Assembly: GCF_037975245.1 (NCBI RefSeq)
Contig: NC_092564.1
Span: 22,237,984 to 22,301,983 of the forward strand
Reading direction: 5' to 3'
Source: Apostichopus japonicus
Taxonomy: Eukaryota; Echinodermata; Holothuroidea; Aspidochirotida; Stichopodidae
Length of the DNA: 64,000 bases
The notes under the pieces are model-generated. The model saw only the letters and a list, made by a program, of their open reading frames with translations, searched no databases and was not told the DNA's origin. Positions 56,196 through 64,000 of the stretch are shown here, one piece after another (within the stretch, counting starts at the first letter, position 1; every line of letters begins with the position of its first letter). The translations under genes were made by a program, and so were the position numbers.

Positions 56196-56965
56196 GAATC
56201 GACTTATACCGATTTAAATCGACATATACCAAAGTTTCCTTCGACTTATACCAGTTTCTAGCAGCTAAAAGGCATTGTATACTTGCCCTAAACCGTGTGC
56301 GGCCATCTGAAAAAGTTAAGTTTCCGTTGCTTGCAAGTGACGTTTTGTTCGTGTCGCTACAAAATGCAGACAGTACAGTAATGAAACGTGATACCCTTGT
56401 TATCTTTAGCTGGACCTGAGATGTCCACCGCTGTATTGTTTGTACACTGTGCTGTGGGTATTGACCGCAGCTGTATGTACTGACTGTACACTAGTGTCTA
56501 ATTACCGATGGTAGCAAGATGTGTGTGTGTATTTTCTGGGATTGATGGTGGTGTCTAACACTTCTGTTACACCTCATTCGAAACTAGGTCAGATTACCGG
56601 CATTAGACGTTTCTTTTTGCGCGAGTCTTCACACCCTTTAAATTGACTTTCACCGATTTAAATCGACATATACCAGTTTAATCCTACATATCATCGATTT
56701 AAATCGACATATACCAATTTAAATCGACATATACCAATTTAAATCGACATATACCAATTTAAATCGAGATATACCAGTTTAAATCGATGATATATCAAAT
56801 TAAATCGGTATATGTCAATTTAAATAGACATATACCAGTTTAAATCGATGATATGTCGAATTAAATCGGTCGAAGTCAATTTCCTTCGACTTATACCAGT
56901 TTCTAGCAACTCAAATTGACATATACCTATTTAAATCGACATATCATCGATTTAGCTCATAAACA
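56196..56965. repeat. 20-bp palindromic-core tandem repeat (aaatcgacataccaattt)
   Basis: tttaaatcgacatataccaa repeats at 20-bp spacing in 56690-56780, then again in the inverted sense (aaatcggtatatgtcaattt). Copies also lie at 56200-56240 and 56640-56700. 'ccttcgacttataccagttt' then 'ctagca' appears at both 56238 and 56881, enclosing an unrelated ~390-bp segment. Confidence 0.85.
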
Positions 56966-57419
56966 TATGATTGCTTAATTTAAGTTTACTTGTGTTTGCA
57001 TTGAACAATTTACATAAATTTCGTAACATTATTTTCCTTTCTTGTTTTGTTGAACAACTTGCATATAAGTTTATAACCTTATTTTTCTGTTAGTTTACAG
57101 TACATATTATGCATTTGGACGATTTTTATCTGATTATGTTATCTTTTTTTATTTGAAATCCACCGACCTGTTACCGTAGGTATTCTCTTCAGGTGTACAC
57201 CAAATTTCCTATGATTCATCTGTGAATTTATTATATCTTAGGATTTGTTTGCTTTTGCCAAGAACTCATCAAACTTGATCTATATAGTTCATTTCCATTC
57301 TAAGTAGGGAAGGGATGTAGTGTTCAAACAATGCTATATTTTAAACTTTGCCATCACTCCAACAGTGTACATTTCGTAGCCCAACCTACTTTTGATTCCT
57401 ATCGAAGTAGCCGACTCTG

Positions 57420-57960
57420 TTAAAGATTTTTGGTTTCGATGATAATCGTAACCTTTTCATTGATGCATGACGTTTGTGCGTGTGTGTGTGTAGGTGTGTG
57501 TGTGTGTGTGAGCGTGTGTGTGTGCGTTTGTGACGCCCAGCTTGTAAACACGATATCTGACGAAGGGAAGGTCAATTTTATATATGGTGTGTAGAAGTAC
57601 CACATTGAGAACAAGAAGCTAATTATGGAGCTAATTTCGGGTCACCAGGGGTCAAATTTTGAAAACCATTTAAACACGACATCTCAAGGAGGGAAGCTTG
57701 GGCAGACCTCATACTTGGTCCGTAGTATTACATTGAGTACAAGTAGCCTATTTTGTTTTGTAGGTCAAAGGGCAATTACGGATGACCAGGGGTCATATGG
57801 AGTAAACCTTGTAAGCATGATGTATCAATATTGGAAGCTTGGGCAAACCTCATACTTGGTATGTAGATGTATAACATTGACTAAAAGTAGCCTATCGATT
57901 TTGGTGATGGTCAAAGGTGATTTGAGGACCACATGGGGGCAACCCCGAAACAGCCATGTG
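57420..57960 (-). repeat. Inverted copy of the ~140-bp family with GT microsatellite
   Basis: Read on the minus strand it repeats the order seen at 29971-31530: ggtca...tttgacc, aagcttccc, then tacaagctgggc, a CA run and catcaatg...aaggttacgattatcatcg. At least three ~125-140 bp units. The GT run is at 57478-57535. Confidence 0.85.
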
Positions 57961-60200
57961 GCCTACTGCTCTTCAAAACCCAAGAAAACTTGTTTTAACT
58001 GTGAATGGAATTTAAAAAAAATAAAGAAACAAACATACTTATACTGACATTTCCCTCATTTCGCTTCCCATATCCCTCCCCGGCCAAATATAATGTAAAC
58101 CAGGGTAGGTGAAGCACTTAGGAGTGTTTGCCTCTTTAGCCCCATTCAACTTCCAACTAATGGTGTCAATGATCCATTGATATCTTAATACAAACTGGGA
58201 AGATCGTTTAGTAAGAAACGGATCCCTCAGCTCAGTAGCAACATATGCAATGAAACGCAGTTTACTTGGTCTTTGGACCAGTTCTGCGAGCCCCAGTTGA
58301 TTGCTGCGACTGTGCCTTCAAGATGACCACAGTGTAGGTAGAAATTATAGTTATACTTTGTTACTAAATAGGCTAAATCTCAACGTGATAACTGATCCCT
58401 GGTACCTCCATTTATATGTTGCTTAATTAGTCAATAGATAATCCCTCTTGATTTTCATGAATATTAACATGTATATGGCTTACCACACTATGAATATGTT
58501 TGGGCATCGGAACCACTAAACGTTTACTGGTTATTTCTCGTCTCTAAAGAGGTAAGTGGTGTGAAAGGTAAGGTTGAGATGGTGTTGAGTGACAATGACG
58601 GGTGCCTTCAGTTCTCTTGGTAAATAACAATGGAATTTTCCCGCAGTCCATATGACTATATGCAACCAAAGTATATGGTTATAATGTCAATATAAGTCAC
58701 GTGAAGGAATGGAATGGATGCGTACCCTATTTTAGTCGCTGAGTCCGTATTTTATAAATTATATCCAGGAGGAAAAGGGGGCGGGGATAGGTGTCCAATT
58801 TAAGGCTATATTTATGAATATGAATAACATAAATGCGTACTTAATGGTTATTGATGACATTGTCCTTATTACACTATACCAACCGACCTTACTATCCTCT
58901 GACTATTGCAGAAACAGTCGCAAAATGCCATGTAATTTAGATATAGAAATTTTATCAATGAAGGGGGGGGGGGGGAGAGTGTCCAAAAAGAACGGGACCA
59001 GAAAACCTGGGAAAAAAATTAAGAGCTATCCTATTAATTAAAGTTCTTGTTCACGGGTTTACTTAGTTTACTTATTTCCTTGAAGGGTATCCGATATTAC
59101 GATAGGATTCGGCTCCTAAATCTCATACTATATAGGAAGTTATGATGGTGCGTGTGGATTTGAATCAATTTTGAGCAAGATATTTCATCATGGCTTAAAA
59201 CAGAAATAATTTAAGTATCTTAAGCTGCAGAAAATTCGTAGTATGATACGACTAAGTATTCGACAGAACTTCTGGCGAAAAAGAAATGGTTTCTTTTCTC
59301 AAAGTGTTGTAAATAACATGAAATTGTTCGTTTTTGTTCTGTTGTTTGTCGTCATGGCGAAAAGTGTGATTAAATTTGTTTTTAATGTCTTGGACCGTGG
59401 TAAGCATTGCAATATGGGTATATCAGTTTTCGAAATGGGTTGCATACATTGCGGAGATCGGTTTTCGAGGTTTGTCTCGGTTAGTAGGGTGAAGGCAGGG
59501 TGCATTTTGGGAAAACCCTCCCGGTGTCCCCTCAAAAGAAAAATACATATTGGGAGGGTTCCAGTCTAATGGGGGAGGGGGGAGCAAATCGCCCGATCCC
59601 CAGATTTCAAACACTGGATTATATGCAAATTGTTTTCCATTAATGGAAACTGATGGCTAGTACTTAATCGTGTCCCTTTTCTTTTTCTATATTTAACTAT
59701 ATCAGTACCGCAGGCTCCGACGATTTAACCATTCAATATTTTAAATCACATCGAAAAGTAACACGTCTGATATTTATCTAAATGGGCGGGTTTGTAACCC
59801 ACCACGCACTTACCCTGCCGAACCAAAACGATGAGGTATATAGCTATAACGTTTTCCTTGGAATCTGATGCTGGCAACGCTCGGCATCAGTGTTCACAAC
59901 TAATTGCACCGGTCAAACTCCCATTGAGTTTAGGTCTACTCTTGATTGTCAGTGGAGAATATAGGACTATCGATAGTTCTTATAATTCTCGCCGCTGTCG
60001 TCAGTTGCAAATACAAACAATTAAACTTTAGTTTACTTCATTTTCGAGTTTGCTAACAAAGCTGCCTTGAATATTTTTACATTAAACTAAGAGACTATCT
60101 TCCTCACAATTTTCATTTACAAGATTCTTTGAAGGAGAGCTAATATCCTATGATATCTATGCGGACAATATATGTCCTAGAACATTTCGTCCGGTCGCAC
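57961..60200. other. Unassigned region with G-run
   Basis: No gene supported. A run of 12 G lies near 58963. A plus frame at 59243-59569 begins with a hydrophobic stretch after an internal Met (MKLFVFVLLFVVMAKS), resembling a signal peptide, but its 3' part is low-complexity repeat-like DNA. Confidence 0.4.
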
Positions 60201-60210
60201 TTTACAAACT

Positions 60211-60345
60211 GTGAGAGGGGACATGCACGTTGGGATATTGTCCAGCAAGAGAGAATGTTCCGGTATAAAATGTCCCGCCGGACATTTTGTACAGGGAGAT
60301 GGAAGATACTGCTGCACCAGCATTGGGGTATATTTCAGTAATTCT
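60211..60345 (+). other. Possible cysteine-rich exon (weak)
   Basis: An open plus frame reading RECSGIKCPAGHFVQGDGRY then CCTSIGVYFSNSC, with possible acceptors at ccag or caag near 60246. Five cysteines in 33 residues stand out from the flanks. The frame then runs into a TA microsatellite, so any gene is cut there. No function can be given. Confidence 0.2.

Positions 60346-60350
<5 letters not shown>

Positions 60351-60406
<56 letters not shown>
60351..60406. repeat. TA microsatellite
   Basis: About 28 TA dinucleotides, immediately left of a SINE-like fragment. Confidence 0.95.
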
Positions 60407-60408
<2 letters not shown>

Positions 60409-60500
60409 GGACACCCTTACCAACTAGGCTATGGACGCTGATTGTATGTACAGAGGTTCGAAACCGGTAAGGAAGGTCGTAATTCCATTGTAGTCGTTTG
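60407..60500 (-). mobile_element. SINE-like fragment
   Basis: Shares ggacacccttaccaac, ggctatggacgctgattgta and ggttcgaaacc...ggaaggtcgtaattcca with the unit at 61170-61255. The B-box side is replaced by the TA run. Confidence 0.6.
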
Positions 60501-60550
60501 TCACCTGTTTTGAACAATACTATTTCTGTTTCTGGTGACATACTTGCCTT

Positions 60551-60935
60551 CAAGGGCGTAGGAACCGGGGGGGGCTGGGGGGCGCCAGCCCCCCCCCCCC
60601 CCAGTGAAAAATATGGGGGCGGAAGTATCATTCCGCCCCCCCCCCCCCGCTCCGCAAGTCGGAAAACCCCTTTTTCATTTCCAAATGAGAAAAAAAATCT
60701 CATTTGGAGCACTAAATTGCATTTAAGGCCAGGTGAAAATGCAAAATTCTTTACAAAATGGAGTGAGAGTTGAAGTGTGCTATATTGCACCAAATTGCAT
60801 CTGAGGCCACCTGGAAATGCAAAAAAAAATCCAAATGGGAGTGGGACACCCCCTCCCCTTAGACCCCTCCCCCAGGCCGGCCATCAGTCTTCAGCCCCCC
60901 CCCCCCCCACTCAAAAGTACCTTCCTACGCCACTG
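60551..60935. mobile_element. Non-autonomous hAT-like element, family A, second copy (385 bp)
   Basis: Same ends and interior as 14107-14484. The exact 8-bp duplication cttgcctt lies at 60543-60550 and 60936-60943. The two copies differ mainly in the lengths of their G and C runs, implying recent spread of the family. Confidence 0.94.
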
Positions 60936-61080
60936 CTTGCCTTACTCTATAGAGATCAAACATGATTCTAACCAACTCGAAGTCATTAGTGATTCCTAAA
61001 GCCGGATCTCTAAAGAGATACTTCAAATAGACTTTTGTTAATGAAATGGAGGTAAACGACAAAGGCAAATGAATATATAT

Positions 61081-61400
61081 AATTGAAAACGTAATGAGTT
61101 GGAAAATTTAGAACAGTGAAAAAAAACTTCCAGCCTCCACCGGGATTCAAACCCGGACCTCCCGCTTTATATGCGGACACCCTTACCAACTATAGGCTAT
61201 GGACGCTGATTGTATATCCAGGTTCGAAACCGTTATGGAAGGTCGTAATTCCACTGTAGGCGTGCCTAATTGAAATCGTAATGAGTTGGAAAATCAAGAA
61301 CAGTGAAAAACCTTCCAGCCTTCACCGGGATTCGAAGTCTGGCCTTCCGCTTTATATGCAGCAACCCTAACCATTGGCTATGAAGTAACTGCTAAATCTA
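61081..61400 (-). mobile_element. Tandem pair of tRNA-derived SINE-like units
   Basis: Two units 187 bp apart (aattgaaa.cgtaatgagttgg at 61081 and 61268). On the minus strand each has an A-box-like tagcctatagttggtaagg (61199-61181) or tagccaatggttaggg (61380-61365) and a B-box-like ggtttgaatcc (61153-61143) or acttcgaatcc (61338-61328). The spacing resembles pol III promoters of tRNA-derived SINEs. The exact tRNA origin was not determined, and no intact tRNA clover leaf was drawn. Confidence 0.6.
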
Positions 61401-61968
61401 ACAAATGGAAACAGTTAAAGGCATGTGCACACAATGATCACAAGATGAACAGTGGCAACACATGGGTGAAAACAGACAATCCACGGGGGTGGTTTTTAAG
61501 TCATCACCAAGAATTGTATGACTAATAAGGATTCTGAAAGATTCATTAAGAGGGCTTAAACTTGAAGGGATTGGCATATCAAATCCAATGTCACATTTGT
61601 ACCAAAGAGACAACCCATATGCTAATTGACATCTAATGGATATACAACGAAAAACTGCAGAAGAAACAATGAACAAGATACACTGGGAAGCCAGCAGCTT
61701 CTTGAAAGTAAACAGGAAATTGATCATATTTGCATGTGCACAATAACAGTAATTGGATATGTGTGGATAACGTTGTGATATTTCTCGAATCCTCCTGTTG
61801 CTCTAGTTGATGGTACCCCGCATTCAAATCCAGCTTGGAAAAACATTTAGGTCCTGAATTAATTCGTCTATGGTTGGTTCACACTTTATGGACTTTGGGA
61901 TAACTCTAACCCTGATAGTACTTATAAGCAAATGATATAACAGTTTAATGCGATGAGACCGCAAGTGA
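61401..61968. other. Unassigned
   Basis: No gene supported; a 109-codon minus frame at 61398-61727 has no recognisable motif. Confidence 0.4.
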
Positions 61969-61976
61969 CCTTTGAC

Positions 61977-62359
61977 CAAGGGCGGCGGAAGCGCTTTTAA
62001 TCTGGGGGGGGGGGCACCAATGTCGAAGGGCACTTTGCAGAAATTTGATATGTGATGTAATAACCGACGCGTGCCTATATGATATGCACATAAACATGCT
62101 GAATGTGCGCGGAGCGCGCGAAAAATTTTGGTAATATTTTTCGGGCAAGTCGTTACAGCCCCCCAAATCAAATTGGGCTCCTACGCCTATGGTAGTAAAC
62201 AATTAAAACTTCCCGAAATATTTCATTCGACGTGGGTTTCGCTTTGTAAACTCTTTTTTTATTTAGAAATTTGGACGTAGAAAAAGGGCACTGATTTTTA
62301 ACCTGAGGAAAAGTGGGGGGCACGTGCCCCCTGTGCCCCCCCCGGTTCTGCCGCCCTTG
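61977..62359. mobile_element. Non-autonomous hAT-like element, family H (383 bp)
   Basis: Ends caagggcggcggaagcg and cggttctgccgcccttg are inverted (14/17). The exact duplication cctttgac lies at 61969-61976 and 62360-62367. The empty site, tgacctttgacctccac, is exactly the conserved word of the 140-bp family, so the element inserted into such a copy (61950-62560 minus the element). Confidence 0.94.
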
Positions 62360-62560
62360 CCTTTGACCTCCACACAAATAAATGCTTCGTGCACTCACTA
62401 ATTAAGGTGGATCCACAAATTAAGTATGGAATTCATACAAACTTGTGTTGTGTAGTTACAGTGTTTACAAGGCGTCACACACACGCACACGCACAAGCAT
62501 GCACGCCATCATTATTGCAAATGTTACGATTTACTGTATATCAAAATCAGAAATGGAAAC
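62360..62560 (+). repeat. Right part of a 140-bp-family copy split by the hAT-like element
   Basis: Continues tgacctccac...cttcgtgcactc, a CA-rich run and catcattattgcaaatgtta, in the family order. Confidence 0.75.
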
Positions 62561-64000
62561 AAGAAAAGTGTGACACCAGACTTTTATCCTAGGATAACTT
62601 TATTTATCTCATGTTGACAAAACTACTTCTTTTGTTCAATGAAAAGATGGAAAATGCACTTCTTGAATTCGATAAGAGAAAGAATAAATGAACAGTGAAT
62701 ATGACTAACGTAATGATGTAATGATATTATTGATCTACTTGATATATCAACCAAGGGTCTGAGATTTCAGAAATCCTCTGACTATGTCACTGGTTTATGA
62801 AGCAATACTGTGGAGAGGTTGTGTCAACTTTGTGTCATAAACTTTAGGTCAAACATATTTGGACCGTAACACACCAAACTACAATAACATATATGTTAGT
62901 ATTGATCTACCTACTGTACAGCCTTCATACCTTCAACATTTCAGAAAACCGACTAGTACAAACTACATAACTTTGGCCCGATTTGCATAATATGATGTAA
63001 ACATGTATCAAAAGTAGGTTAGGCTAGGAACATCAGCTCAGCATTAAAGTGTGATAGGCTTACACTAAGTGATATTTGTTTTCTCTTGAGGCATGTGTGA
63101 TGGAAAGCAAAGATTATTCAAATAGCTAATCTGATTTAAAGTTAACACACGTTAACTCCAAAGAACATCTTCAGTCACTTAGAACAATAGGTCAATTAAC
63201 CATGGACTACATGCTTGATGTCGTATAGGTCCAGGCATTCATGTTTTCAAGCATATCGAAAATACTGAAAATATAATGAATAAGGAACTAATTTGTAGGA
63301 AGTGCTTTACATATATATACAAAAGTATAACTTTTTCGTTTAATTACCTTTTTATACAATTATGTATTCCATTTTTAAGTAGTCCATTTGCACTGCAGAT
63401 ATCTGTGACCATAATGAATTATGACTGCAAGACGGTGCTAGTTAAATGATAAACTTCAGTTTATAAATAAAGAGTGCACAAATGCACTTTTTGATGCATT
63501 ACAGTATGTCTCAGACTCACAAATTTACAAGTACTTTTTTTTTGGTGCAGAATCCACACCTAGGCAGGAATTGCCCCCCCCCTTTTTTTTTTGTCAGAAA
63601 CCATCAACAATCTAACTGCTATCATATACTTTAATCATAAAACAAATAATTTTTTAAGTAACAGTTTATAGGACAAGATAAATTGCAAACTAATGAAGGA
63701 CATGGAGAATTACATTTAATACAAATAATAGTACAGAGCATCACTTCATTTTTGTCTGAACAAAAGTGTACCAGCTACTTTACACTGTTTCACTGATTAA
63801 TATCTTAATAACCAAATTAGATTTTTCGAAACATAACCAGCACTCAACATCGACTGTTCAACTGAACATAGAAGCCAAAACATCAGCAATTAAAACTTTG
63901 TAATAGCGATGAACCTTTTCTGCAAAATATTTAAGAAATTTTTTAATCCTCACCAGTCTTGGTACTGTCACAGAACTACCTAAATTGTAATTATACCAAA
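62561..64000. other. Right flank, no gene seen
   Basis: AT-rich with many stops. On the minus strand an AATAAA (complement of tttatt, 62599-62604) could end a transcript coming from beyond the right edge, but no coding exon supports that. C and T runs lie at 63574-63592. Confidence 0.4.

Overview
The window looks like eukaryotic nuclear DNA from an AT-rich, intron-rich and transposon-dense animal genome. Split genes with canonical GT-AG introns, a jockey/CR1-type LINE, tRNA-derived SINE units, hAT-like and TTAA-flanked DNA transposons and many minisatellites all point that way. A marine invertebrate is my best guess from the mix of repeat families. No sequence here fixes the species, and nothing looks bacterial, viral or plasmid-like.

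Two genes can be assembled by hand with every splice junction in phase. (1) On the minus strand, a complete nine-exon aldo-keto reductase gene runs from the ATG at 55216 to the stop at 27673. Its 948-nt CDS encodes 315 aa with the full catalytic tetrad, spread over 27.5 kb. (2) On the plus strand, four exons (11476-18358) encode the C-terminal ~313 residues of a single-pass membrane protein. It has a Thr/Pro-rich stalk, one transmembrane helix and a cytoplasmic tail rich in tyrosine motifs; its N-terminal exons were not found. A third, partial gene is a THAP zinc-finger N-terminus on the minus strand at 9078-9263. Its presumed promoter is split by a 1.05-kb element with 96-bp inverted repeats.

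Layout: 1-677 unassigned; 678-4127 a 42-bp satellite with an 1142-bp higher-order duplication; 4795-7142 a dead 5'-truncated LINE; 9078-10472 THAP fragment plus Mutator-like insertion; 11476-19612 membrane-protein gene; 19613-27240 mostly non-coding with nested hAT-like elements, a 70-bp minisatellite and a LINE remnant; 27673-55216 the reductase gene, whose introns hold most repeats of the window; 55774-64000 minisatellites, SINE-like units, two hAT-like elements and unassigned DNA.

The strongest structural result is in reductase intron 4. The 5' part of exon 5 was duplicated in tandem (201-bp unit, four copies). The last copy was then split at a TTAA by a 9,789-bp element with 21-bp terminal inverted repeats. 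Inside that element are nested smaller transposons, a Penelope-like remnant, a decayed two-exon ORF and a palindromic element carrying telomere-like repeats. Five hAT-like non-autonomous elements carry exact 8-bp target-site duplications that can be read directly. All gene models come from manual reading; no alignment or database search was run.
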